Positions 48,797 to 57,728 of a stretch of DNA of 64,000 nucleotides are shown here, one piece after another; the first letter of the stretch is position 1, and the number at the start of each line of letters is the position of its first letter. Source of the DNA: Streptococcaceae bacterium (GTDB lineage: Bacteria > Bacillota > Bacilli > Lactobacillales > Streptococcaceae); assembly GCA_031254115.1 (NCBI GenBank), contig JAIRUZ010000032.1, forward strand, positions 1 to 64,000. Reading direction: 5' to 3'. The notes beneath the pieces were generated by a model. That model made no database searches. It saw only the letters and a program-made list of their open reading frames with translations, and was not told the origin of the DNA. Both the position numbers and the translations under genes were made by a program.

Positions 48797-50738
48797 CCGA
48801 ATGAACTTTTTTGATGGACATCAGCGGAACAACCATCGCCACAATCAGTACCGCAAGCAAAAGCCACGCCATCCAATTTGACGCAAGGAAGCCTGTCGGC
48901 ACGCCGACTTTGATTGCGCCTGAAACCTGAAGAATAATGCCCAAAAGGCCAATAATAGACGCGCCCGCAACGAGCCCTGACGAAAGCGAAACACCCGACG
49001 ACATGCGCTCTTCTTGCACTTCTTTTTCTGCGCGTTTACTCAGTTGCTCAACAAGAATGCGCACCAACGCGCCGACCAAAATGATAGACGATGTCGAAAT
49101 TGGCAAATAAAAGCCAATAGCAAAGGTCATCACAGGCACTTTTATCATATAAAGCACAACGCCGAGCACAACGCCGACAATGACCATGTGCCACGGCAAC
49201 GCACCGCCCAAAATTCCTTTTGTCAGCGCTGCCATGAGATTCGCTTGCGGAATCGCAAATGTTGCCGCATCGCCCTGAACAGCCAGTTGATCCTTAAGCA
49301 GCAAGATAACACCCGTCACCGTCACAACGCCAACCAGCGCCGCAACAATATAATATTTGCGAATTTCATTGAAATTACCACCAACAACGTGCGTGACTTT
49401 TTGCGTTTGCGCATAACCACCCGCAATCGAAATCGCAACAACAATAAACGTGCCAAACAGAAGCAAATCCGCGAGCTGCGTCTGGCTCTTCCAACCCATC
49501 ACGAGAAAAACAAGCGTCAAAATCACGAGCGCAGCAATTGTCATGCCAGAAACGGGCAAATTGGACGTGCCAATCGTTCCTGTCAGCCGTCCCGACACAA
49601 TGACAAACAAAACCGACAAAAGAATCGACAAGCTGCCCGCAATCAGCGCAATGACGATGTCGCCTGTCATAATCCAGCTGCCGACAAATGTCACGACAAT
49701 GCCGACTAAGAGCGCAATAATGCCCACGGCATCTTGCGTTTGTCCCTCAGCCGATTTGCGCCCCGCAAGCGTCGCTTTAATTGAGCTGATAATCGTTGGA
49801 ATCAGACGAATCGCGCCAATCAGCCCGCCTGAAATCATCATGCCTGCGCCGACATATTTGACATACGAGCCAGAAATATTGGCAAATTGCATCTGATTGA
49901 TGGCAACAGCTGGATTATTCCACACAGAATGCCCCGTTTTCGCCATTTCCGAGAAATAACCGATGAGTGGCGCCACGCCAAAGTTTGCGAGAATCGAGCC
50001 CGCAAACATCATGATGGCAATGTCAAGACCCACGATAAAGCCAATCGCTGACAGCATCGGATTGATTTCCATCTCAAATTTCCATTTGTAAAAAGTCTCG
50101 TTGACATAGCTGATGACATTGTTCGCAAAGCCGAAAACACTCGTCGTTACCGCCGTGATAATGCCGCCAATGCCGAAGCCAATTCCCATAAATTTGAGCG
50201 CATTGCCGCCTGCATCTGACGCGACAAGCGTCTCAGAAATTGCCATGGACTCAGGAAACATCAGCTTTCCGTGCTCTTCAATCAAAAGATAATCCTGCAC
50301 AAACGCGATAAAACCAATGGAAACAAGCACCGCAGCGCCACCAACCAGCACACCTTGCCAAAAATTAATCTTGCTGCCAATGAGAATAATCGCCGGCAAC
50401 ACATAAATCAAGCCACCCGCGACCGATTCGCCGGCTGACGACATCCCTTGTAAAATATTCTTTGACAAAAACTTCGTGTTCTTGCGCATCACAAGCGTCA
50501 AAATTCCCGAGCCCAAAATAGCGCCTGGAATCCCCGCTGCCACCGTCATACCCGCTTTCATGCCCGAGTAAGCCGTCGACGCCGCGAACACAATCGTCAA
50601 AACAAGACCAATAATAAGAACAATAGGTCCTCCAGCTTTCGCTGTTCGCCCCTCTTGATAAGGCTTGTAAGCCTTGCCGTCAACGCCACCATAGGCATCT
50701 TTCGATAGTTTTTCCATGTAGAAAAAGCTCCTTTTCAT
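48786..50738 (-). CDS. OPT-family oligopeptide transporter
   Basis: 650 aa, polytopic; DAYGGVDGKAYKPYQEG; MLFPESMAISETLVASDAGGNALKFMG. Confidence 0.88.
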   Translation of the reverse strand: MKRSFFYMEKLSKDAYGGVDGKAYKPYQEGRTAKAGGPIVLIIGLVLTIVFAASTAYSGMKAGMTVAAGIPGAILGSGILTLVMRKNTKFLSKNILQGMSSAGESVAGGLIYVLPAIILIGSKINFWQGVLVGGAAVLVSIGFIAFVQDYLLIEEHGKLMFPESMAISETLVASDAGGNALKFMGIGFGIGGIITAVTTSVFGFANNVISYVNETFYKWKFEMEINPMLSAIGFIVGLDIAIMMFAGSILANFGVAPLIGYFSEMAKTGHSVWNNPAVAINQMQFANISGSYVKYVGAGMMISGGLIGAIRLIPTIISSIKATLAGRKSAEGQTQDAVGIIALLVGIVVTFVGSWIMTGDIVIALIAGSLSILLSVLFVIVSGRLTGTIGTSNLPVSGMTIAALVILTLVFLVMGWKSQTQLADLLLFGTFIVVAISIAGGYAQTQKVTHVVGGNFNEIRKYYIVAALVGVVTVTGVILLLKDQLAVQGDAATFAIPQANLMAALTKGILGGALPWHMVIVGVVLGVVLYMIKVPVMTFAIGFYLPISTSSIILVGALVRILVEQLSKRAEKEVQEERMSSGVSLSSGLVAGASIIGLLGIILQVSGAIKVGVPTGFLASNWMAWLLLAVLIVAMVVPLMSIKKVHSDEK

Positions 50739-50852
50739 AAGTTACTATAAGTTCGTTGCTATTTTACCTTTTTTTGATACAATTCGCAACATTTATTTAT
50801 AAGCACTTATCTTTTAAAAAAACCAAAGATAAATCTCTGGTTCTCGTGCCGC

Positions 50853-51494
50853 TTATTGGCCTATATGAAAAACAAAATCACATTGCTCAACAACTTCGGG
50901 ATCATGCGTGACGACAATAACCGTTTTCCCCAGATTAGCATCGCCTCTAAGCAACTTCATTATTTCGTTTCTATTTGTCTTATCAACCGAACCCGTAGGC
51001 TCGTCAGCCAGCAGCAAATCACTGCTTTTGAGTAATGACCGCGCCACAGCAACCCGCTGCTTTTCACCTCCTGAGAGAGAATAAATGCGCGTCGACAGTG
51101 AATGCGCTACATTGACTTTTTCTAAAACTTCCTTCATCTTTTTGCGCTTCTCGGCGCGACTTAACTTGCTATAAAGCATCGCCACATTTAAATTTTTTTC
51201 AATCGTCTCATCTTCAAACAAGGCAAAATTTTGGAATAAATAAGAAATTTTTTCACGACGAAGCAACAAAGCACCCTTGCTATTCGCCTTTGGAATCTTC
51301 TTCCCAAATAATTTTATTTCGCCCGCATCAAAATCTTCAAGCATCCCAATAATATTAAGAAAAGTCGTTTTTCCAGAGCCACTATTTCCCTGAATGGCGA
51401 CCATCGTCCCCGAGTCAATCGTCACATTCACACCTTCAAACAAAAGCCGCTTTTTGAAACTCTTTTTAAGATTTTTTATTTCAAGTAATTTCAT
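50853..51494 (-). CDS. ABC transporter ATPase (bacteriocin export, lactococcin-972-group-like)
   Basis: GNSGSGKTTFLNIIGMLEDFD; LSGGEKQRVAVARSLL; LLADEPTGSVD. Confidence 0.85.
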   Translation of the reverse strand: MKLLEIKNLKKSFKKRLLFEGVNVTIDSGTMVAIQGNSGSGKTTFLNIIGMLEDFDAGEIKLFGKKIPKANSKGALLLRREKISYLFQNFALFEDETIEKNLNVAMLYSKLSRAEKRKKMKEVLEKVNVAHSLSTRIYSLSGGEKQRVAVARSLLKSSDLLLADEPTGSVDKTNRNEIMKLLRGDANLGKTVIVVTHDPEVVEQCDFVFHIGQ

Positions 51495-53572
51495 TATTCT
51501 CCTTTCAAAACACTCACCAACATCTGCTTTTCAAGCTTCCTTATCAAACTCAATAAGATGAACAGCTCAAACACAAAATAAATAATAAATAGCTCAACAA
51601 TGAGTGGATTGAAGCCCGTCAGAATCGAATAACTAAAGTATAAAATGTACTGAGCAACAATAGCCCCCATCAAGAGACCATGCGTTTTAATCCACGAAGC
51701 GCCATTCAGACGTTTAATCGCAATGTTTTTTCTATACGTGTTAAAATAAGCAGCAATTGTAGCCACAATCATCGCCAAGAACAAGATGAATGCAAACAAA
51801 TTCATGAATACCCATTCCCACAGGTCACCAATCAAGAAAAGAGCATTTGTTTTCGCAATCTCTGACGTTGAAACAAATGAGATTTCAGAGCCTGCATTTG
51901 CATCAGCCTCGAGAGCTGGTAGTAAGCTTTTATACGTCTTACTTAACGAGTGATCAATCAAAGGATAGAGCATGTCCACAGGGCTGTCGCCATGATAGAC
52001 CTCTTCACCAAAGACACCTGACGCGTTTTGCGCAGTATAAACTTCAACGACTTCTGGCGACATGTAGGCAAGATTCGCATTCGTGAGCTCGGTTGCATTG
52101 CTCGCTGTAAAATAGGCCACTTTTTGGTCCGACTTTATCCAATAAAACTTCAATTGCGCCGTCTTAAACCCATTGACTGAATCAGCATCTTTTAACGCAG
52201 CGATGTATTGTGACTCGATTTGCTCTTTTTTTGATTTTAAGTTTTCGTTTAATAAAATAACACCTTCAGTTTCATTGTTACTTACCCTGATTTGTTTGCC
52301 CGTATCGTCAATAACCGCAAATTTATCTAAATAATTGGCATTGACTTGTAAACAAGTCAAATTTGAAAATTGTCCCGAGAGCGGTGCTTGCGATGGCGCT
52401 GCGGTAATCGCCCCATGCGTATTCGCGTAATAAAGGGAGTTTTCCATGCGATACGTATTAGTTAGATTTATTGAATAACCCGTTACAGCTTCATATAACA
52501 CCCCATAATTAGCGAGTTTAGAGTTTGATAAAGAACCCATTCCCGTATTCAAAATTAAGACAATTCCCATCGCAGTCGCAACACTTGCCGCAAAGATATA
52601 AACCTTGACGCCATAAATGACCCGTTGAAACTTTTTTAAAAAGGGTTTATTATTGATATGATTGGCGATAGAGTGCCCGCTCATTGCCCCGACTGGCACA
52701 CACGATACAAGCGCTATTCCAAGAAAACCAAGGAGGCTCCAAAACGTAAACTCCAAACTCAATCCATGGGTAATCACAAAACTTGAAATGAGGTAAACAC
52801 TGAAAAATATAATCGAAAACTCTTTCATGAATAGTTGGCTCACTATTTTTAAATCACTTGCTCCATTTAGCTTGTAAATGGCGACCTTTGAGTGGTTCGA
52901 CGCGAGCCAAATAAACAAGAAGACGAGAAAAAAGACGACTGAAATTTTGATAAAGAAAATGTATAAATCGTTTGTTCTCCCATTTACTGGAATTTCCCAA
53001 TACCAGTCGGGCTGCTTTGTCAGGCTTTGTGGTGTTGTGTGCATTGAAAACTTTGCATTTATCTTCTGCGAAAGAAGGGAAAGAACTTGATCTTTATTCC
53101 CATTATTTTCAAAGAAAATAGAGGCTCCCTGATATTCTTCGTTGGTTATCTCTGAGAGTGGCTTTACCGCAAAAGTTGACTTTTGTCCGTGATCCCAGTA
53201 AGTATCAAAGTTTTCATTTTTATAGTGCGTTTCAAAAAATGTCGTGACCGAGATGGGAGCCAACCAATTCACATTGCCATTCCCGTCGTTTTCCCTACCC
53301 ACATAATAACTCCGTATTATAAAAGGTGTGTCTGTTGTTTTTGACACACCTTCGATAATGCTGACTAGCGTCTCCTTATCTACCAAGGTGCTAGTTGTAA
53401 CGGAATGACTGATATTATATGCGGGCTGGTAGATTTGAACAGAAGACCAAGGCAACGCGTAATTTTTTTCAATCGCACGTAATTGATCATCGTTGTAAGC
53501 CATGTTAGCAAGCATAAACATAATAATGCTTAGCAAGAAATACATGATAACTTTCATCAACCTGTTAATCAT
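51494..53572 (-). CDS. Bacteriocin-associated integral membrane protein (DUF1430-like)
   Basis: 692 aa; TM arrangement and MINRLMKVIMYFLLSIIMFMLANMAYNDDQLRAIEKNYALPWSSVQIYQP; coupled to the ATPase. Confidence 0.75.
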   Translation of the reverse strand: MINRLMKVIMYFLLSIIMFMLANMAYNDDQLRAIEKNYALPWSSVQIYQPAYNISHSVTTSTLVDKETLVSIIEGVSKTTDTPFIIRSYYVGRENDGNGNVNWLAPISVTTFFETHYKNENFDTYWDHGQKSTFAVKPLSEITNEEYQGASIFFENNGNKDQVLSLLSQKINAKFSMHTTPQSLTKQPDWYWEIPVNGRTNDLYIFFIKISVVFFLVFLFIWLASNHSKVAIYKLNGASDLKIVSQLFMKEFSIIFFSVYLISSFVITHGLSLEFTFWSLLGFLGIALVSCVPVGAMSGHSIANHINNKPFLKKFQRVIYGVKVYIFAASVATAMGIVLILNTGMGSLSNSKLANYGVLYEAVTGYSINLTNTYRMENSLYYANTHGAITAAPSQAPLSGQFSNLTCLQVNANYLDKFAVIDDTGKQIRVSNNETEGVILLNENLKSKKEQIESQYIAALKDADSVNGFKTAQLKFYWIKSDQKVAYFTASNATELTNANLAYMSPEVVEVYTAQNASGVFGEEVYHGDSPVDMLYPLIDHSLSKTYKSLLPALEADANAGSEISFVSTSEIAKTNALFLIGDLWEWVFMNLFAFILFLAMIVATIAAYFNTYRKNIAIKRLNGASWIKTHGLLMGAIVAQYILYFSYSILTGFNPLIVELFIIYFVFELFILLSLIRKLEKQMLVSVLKGE

Positions 53573-53613
53573 CGTTCAACCTTTCTTTTTTGAGATAAAA
53601 CATATAAATAATA

Positions 53614-53638
53614 GTCTATTCTTGTAATAAGAATAGAC
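53614..53638. terminator. Inverted repeat GTCTATTCTT-gtaat-AAGAATAGAC, possible terminator
   Basis: Perfect 10-bp arms between two ABC units. Confidence 0.6.
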
Positions 53639-53701
53639 CTATCGTTTTAGTTTGTCAATAGAAAAAGCCAGAAATTTATTAAGGGTGCTTCTAAAAAATC
53701 T

Positions 53702-54841
53702 TTATTTTTCCATTTTATATGCTAGTGTATAGCGACAACCAAATAGAACAAAAGTAGATAGAGCAAGAACAATTATGCCATTCGATACACTCACAGAAAA
53801 ATTGTTTATTGAATTTGCTAGCTCTCCTGTTGCAGTAGAAACCCCCATCAAATAAGTTGTCGGAAGAAATTCTGCTAGCCTTTGTATAGGCACAATTACG
53901 CGGGTTCCAAACATCATTCCCATAATGAAAAGAACACTTACAAAGAGTGACGCTAGCCTATCTCTTAGGATGTACGTGATTAGAGAAGAAAAAGTACACA
54001 AAAATAAAAGAGAAAACATTTGTAACACCAAACTCGGGCCAATGATATTGGATAGATTTTGAAAGTTCATTTGATGAGTTTCTAGATTGTAAGTAAGAAT
54101 TGGATATCTCCAACTTCCCATTCCATTCAAAGATGAAGATAGCAAAAAACTATAAAGGGTCATCACCATCAATAGAATAATGGAAACACAAAACGAAGTT
54201 GAAAGCGTGGAAAGAAGATTTTTCGATAAACTTCCTGGTAGCAATATATCTCTATTAATTCTACCTGTATAAGGCTCCGAGAAAAAAGAAACCATAATCA
54301 AAATAATACCCAGAACAAAAACGATGGGGAAAATATACTGTATCATCGACAGTGTAAACGTTGTCCCAGAAGTAGGGGTTTGAATCTCCTGATAGTTCAC
54401 TCCCCTCTCTTCAAGAGCCTGATACATGAGGATATCGTGATGAATTGCCTTCATTTCATCAACCGACGCATTTTCCCCTAAGGAATTTTCTAACTCCTTA
54501 TTTTTCTCAAGTAGCAAAGGATAAGCAGCTACCCAGTTCTTGTTGTCCATTGCTGTCAGTACGTCTTCATCATTCTTTAACCAGCGTTCATTTTCTAGAA
54601 GAGCAGCCGTGTTTTCTTTTAAATTTTTACCCGTTTGTCCCTTGAGGTTCTCCTTCTGTTGAGAAACGATACTTTTCAGATTAGTCGTATCTGCTTTGAT
54701 AAAGGCTTTTAACCCTGCATTATCGGCTGCAGCTGCATTCATAAACAAAAAAATTGTAATAATTAGCAACAAAATAACAAATGGAATATAATTAAACGGA
54801 TTTTTAATGATTGTTTTTATTTGAAAATTAATTCTATTCAT
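53702..54841 (-). CDS. ABC-2-type transporter permease
   Basis: 379 aa; N-terminal TM, large extracytoplasmic loop, about 6 TM; coupled to the downstream-listed ATPase. Confidence 0.75.
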   Translation of the reverse strand: MNRINFQIKTIIKNPFNYIPFVILLLIITIFLFMNAAAADNAGLKAFIKADTTNLKSIVSQQKENLKGQTGKNLKENTAALLENERWLKNDEDVLTAMDNKNWVAAYPLLLEKNKELENSLGENASVDEMKAIHHDILMYQALEERGVNYQEIQTPTSGTTFTLSMIQYIFPIVFVLGIILIMVSFFSEPYTGRINRDILLPGSLSKNLLSTLSTSFCVSIILLMVMTLYSFLLSSSLNGMGSWRYPILTYNLETHQMNFQNLSNIIGPSLVLQMFSLLFLCTFSSLITYILRDRLASLFVSVLFIMGMMFGTRVIVPIQRLAEFLPTTYLMGVSTATGELANSINNFSVSVSNGIIVLALSTFVLFGCRYTLAYKMEK

Positions 54842-55452
54842 AAATCTGAAACCAACATTTTTCTATTATCAAGTGTGATAAGAGCATTGCAAATCGGAAG
54901 AATATCTTCCTTGTAGTGTGAGGACATAATAATTATTTTATTTCTTTGAGTATACTCTTTCATAGAAACAAATAATTTTTCACGACTTTCCTCATCAAGT
55001 CCGTTCGTTATTTCGTCCATTAAAAGGACATCTGCTTCACTAATCAAATACATTGAAATAATCAGTCGCTGTTTCATTCCCAAAGAGTATTTCTTTATGG
55101 GAAGATTTATATAATCTCCCATATTCCAATAGGAAATATAGTCCTCAAAAGATTGTTTTGATTGCCATTCACTTTTAATCAGCTTTAAATAGTCCAAACC
55201 TGTTACATTCTTATTCAGCCAAGTTGTATCTTCAAAATAAAAAAAGTTATTTTTTTGACTTCTCAACGGTTTTGAATCCAAAAAAATCCCACCTTTTTTG
55301 TTTATCAAACCCATTACAGCTCGAAAAAATGTTGTTTTTCCAGATCCGTTTGTGGCAATCATTCCATATATTTTCCCTTTTTCAAAAGAATAGGAAAAAT
55401 CATCAAGTATTGGCTCGCGAGTTCTGATTGATAAGTTCTTAATCTCTAACAT
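54838..55452 (-). CDS. ABC transporter ATPase
   Basis: GMIATNGSGKTTFFRAVMGL; YSLGMKQRLIISMYLI; VLLMDEITNGLDEES. Confidence 0.88.
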   Translation of the reverse strand: MLEIKNLSIRTREPILDDFSYSFEKGKIYGMIATNGSGKTTFFRAVMGLINKKGGIFLDSKPLRSQKNNFFYFEDTTWLNKNVTGLDYLKLIKSEWQSKQSFEDYISYWNMGDYINLPIKKYSLGMKQRLIISMYLISEADVLLMDEITNGLDEESREKLFVSMKEYTQRNKIIIMSSHYKEDILPICNALITLDNRKMLVSDL

Positions 55453-55498
55453 TTAATACTCTCCAAAAAGGGCAAGAATAGTATTCTCGCCCTCACTT

Positions 55499-55737
55499 TT
55501 AAACGTGGTAGTAATGACCAACATAATAGTAAACATATTTCTCTGAATATCGTGTATAGTTCCAGCCCCAAGCTGCAACTTCTGGAGACATCAGATAACT
55601 AAACCTTGCATTGTTGTTCACGTTAAAATAACATCCCCTGTAAATCTATTAACGCTGTAATAATACTTCCCCGCAACTGTTTTAGCAGATGCATTTGTTG
55701 TTGCTAATGCGCCCGAAGCAAACTTTTTAAAATTCAT
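55499..55737 (-). pseudogene. Degraded secreted-peptide/bacteriocin-like gene (frameshifted, signal-peptide core missing)
   Basis: AGAAAGGATTAAAC-ATG: MNFKKFASGALATTNASAKTVAGKYYYSVNRFTGDVILT*; other frame continues ...YRGCYFNVNNNARFSYLMSPEVAAWGWNYTRYSEKYVYYYVGHYYHV*. Confidence 0.6.
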
Positions 55738-55814
55738 GTTTAATCCTTTCTTTTTGCATTTTATATCCCACATAACAACCGTTTTTGCGCTATGAAGGTA
55801 TCAAAAAAGAAGCA

Positions 55815-55943
55815 ATGAAGACAAGAACCGAGCAGTTCAAGTCGCAATCGCTTGAAACAATCTGCTCGTGCGCCCAACTAGTATATGCGCTTCTTGCTTC
55901 TTGCTTCTTGCTTCTTGCCATCAGTATAGCGCTTTCATTTTGA
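55815..55943 (+). CDS. Candidate 42-aa hydrophobic small ORF embedded in a strong RNA hairpin
   Basis: MKTRTEQFKSQSLETICSCAQLVYALLASCFLLLAISIALSF*; overlaps the stop of an upstream 8-aa ORF MKVSKKKQ (55792-55818). Confidence 0.4.
   Translation: MKTRTEQFKSQSLETICSCAQLVYALLASCFLLLAISIALSF
55889..55916. repeat. 4x tandem heptamer GCTTCTT
   Basis: Direct reading: gcttcttgcttcttgcttcttgcttctt. Confidence 0.95.
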
Positions 55944-56002
55944 TTTGTCAAGCAAAAGATTCATTTTATCAATTTTTTCATCATTTAAGTTTTGAATGAA
56001 AA

Positions 56003-56207
56003 AACGCCTAAAATAGGCGTTAGGCTGTAATTTTATGAAATTTCACAATAGATAAACTCATTTTATTTATAAGTGAAGCGTAGAAAATTTAAAGAAAAAG
56101 CCGGTGCGAGTAGGAAATTCGCTTGCGGCCAGCACGGCTTTTCTTTAAATTTTTGTAGTGAAACAGACTTTGTCTTCACTCTGACGCCTAAAATATAAAA
56201 TAGGCGT
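56003..56207. repeat. Nested inverted-repeat element (two AACGCCTA/TAGGCGTT-type hairpins flanking a long AT/GC stem)
   Basis: AACGCCTA-aaa-TAGGCGTT (56003-56021); AAAATTTAAAGAAAAAGCCG...CGGCTTTTCTTTAAATTTT (56084-56153); ACGCCTA-N10-TAGGCGT (56184-56207). Confidence 0.8.
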
Positions 56208-56213
56208 TAAATG

Positions 56214-56555
56214 TCAATTTTTTCTTTCATCTTTGTTTACTCTCCAGAGCCAAGCTATCACAAAGCCAAGTAGAATAAAGCGTAAGAGCAAACTTAGCAG
56301 AAAGGGCAAATTAATTTTCCAGTCATTGAGCTGCATAATAGCAAGAGGTACACCGCCTAACGCCAAAATCAATACCGCTAATCTGAGGCGCTTCTTCTTT
56401 TCTATCACTCGAAGTGATAAAAGCAAGACGGCACAAAGCCAATAAAATAGGAGGTTTGGCGGCATAATCAGCACGTGGGAATGGCTAGAGGCAGAAGCTA
56501 TAAGAAAGCTTGCAGAAAGGATGCCTGTGACTGAAAGAAGGTCTTTTTTCATCAT
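56214..56555 (-). CDS. Hypothetical small membrane protein
   Basis: 113 aa, about 3-4 TM. Confidence 0.5.
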   Translation of the reverse strand: MMKKDLLSVTGILSASFLIASASSHSHVLIMPPNLLFYWLCAVLLLSLRVIEKKKRLRLAVLILALGGVPLAIMQLNDWKINLPFLLSLLLRFILLGFVIAWLWRVNKDERKN

Positions 56556-56661
56556 CTTTTAAAACTATAGCCTTCTTGTTTTGCTTTGTCAAGTAAAATT
56601 TTTTAAAACAAAAACGAGTATCATAATCTGAAACTCGTTTTGTAAGCTGATGAATCCGAGA

Positions 56662-57129
56662 TTACCAGCGGAAGTGCGCGAATGCACGGTTGGCATCTGC
56701 CATTTTGTGTGTGTCTTCGCGTTTCTTGACTGAAGCACCTGTGCTGTTGCTGGCGTCAAGGATTTCTTTTGCCAAGCGGTCTTTCATGGTGTGCTCGCCA
56801 CGTTTGCGTGACATTTGCACAAGCCAACGAAGGCCAAGCGTTGTACGACGCTCTGGGCGAACTTCAACGGGGACTTGGTAGTTTGAGCCGCCGACACGAC
56901 GTGCGCGAACTTCAAGGACAGGCATGATGTTCTCCATTGCAGCCTCGAAGACTTCAAGTGGATTGTTTCCTGTTGCTTCTTTGATTTGCTCAAAAGCGCC
57001 ATAGACGATTTGCTCTGCGACGCCGCGTTTGCCGTCAAGCATCACGCGGTTAATCAGGCGAGAGACAACGACACTGTTATAAACTGGATCTGCCAAAACT
57101 TCACGTTTTGGTGCACGATTTTTACGCAT
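56662..57129 (-). CDS. rpsG: 30S ribosomal protein S7
   Basis: [39 protein letters not shown]. Confidence 0.99.
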   Translation of the reverse strand: MRKNRAPKREVLADPVYNSVVVSRLINRVMLDGKRGVAEQIVYGAFEQIKEATGNNPLEVFEAAMENIMPVLEVRARRVGGSNYQVPVEVRPERRTTLGLRWLVQMSRKRGEHTMKDRLAKEILDASNSTGASVKKREDTHKMADANRAFAHFRW

Positions 57130-57147
57130 ATTCTGTTATCTCCTTTC

Positions 57148-57561
57148 TTAAGCCTTAGGGCGTTTTGCACCGTATTTAGAACGGCTTTGTTTACGATCAC
57201 TCACACCAGCAGTATCAAGCGCACCACGCACGATGTGGTAACGCACACCTGGAAGATCCTTAACACGTCCACCACGAAGCAAGACAACACTGTGTTCTTG
57301 CAAGTTGTGTCCGATACCTGGAATGTAAGCTGTAACTTCCATCAAGTTTGAAAGACGTACACGGGCAAATTTACGAAGCGCTGAGTTAGGCTTCTTAGGT
57401 GTCATTGTTCCAACACGTGTTGCAACGCCACGTTTTTGTGGGCTGGCAAGTTTAGTTTGAACTTTTTTACGGCTGTTGTAGCCGACGTTCATGGCTGGTG
57501 ATTTAGACTTCGTAATTTTTGACTTACGAGGGCTTTTTACCAATTGGTTAATTGTAGGCAT
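57148..57561 (-). CDS. rpsL: 30S ribosomal protein S12
   Basis: [15 protein letters not shown]...[17 protein letters not shown]. Start moved in from 57579. Confidence 0.99.
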   Translation of the reverse strand: MPTINQLVKSPRKSKITKSKSPAMNVGYNSRKKVQTKLASPQKRGVATRVGTMTPKKPNSALRKFARVRLSNLMEVTAYIPGIGHNLQEHSVVLLRGGRVKDLPGVRYHIVRGALDTAGVSDRKQSRSKYGAKRPKA

Positions 57562-57728
57562 TTTTGTACCCGATCTCACGCGCGATCACTCGATACAAGC
57601 GGGTTTGCGCTCGAACAGAGCTCTTATCAGCTTGTGAGATCTGCTTTCTATTTTTTTAGACATTGAAATAGTCCGTTGATAATTATACTACAAGTTGGCA
57701 GGAATTGTCAAGTGTGGTATAATTTTGT

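Noticed and set aside
55889-55916. 4x GCTTCTT as a CRISPR or VNTR of no relevance
   Set aside because: No spacers, so not CRISPR; kept as a repeat because it pairs with the start region of a small ORF.
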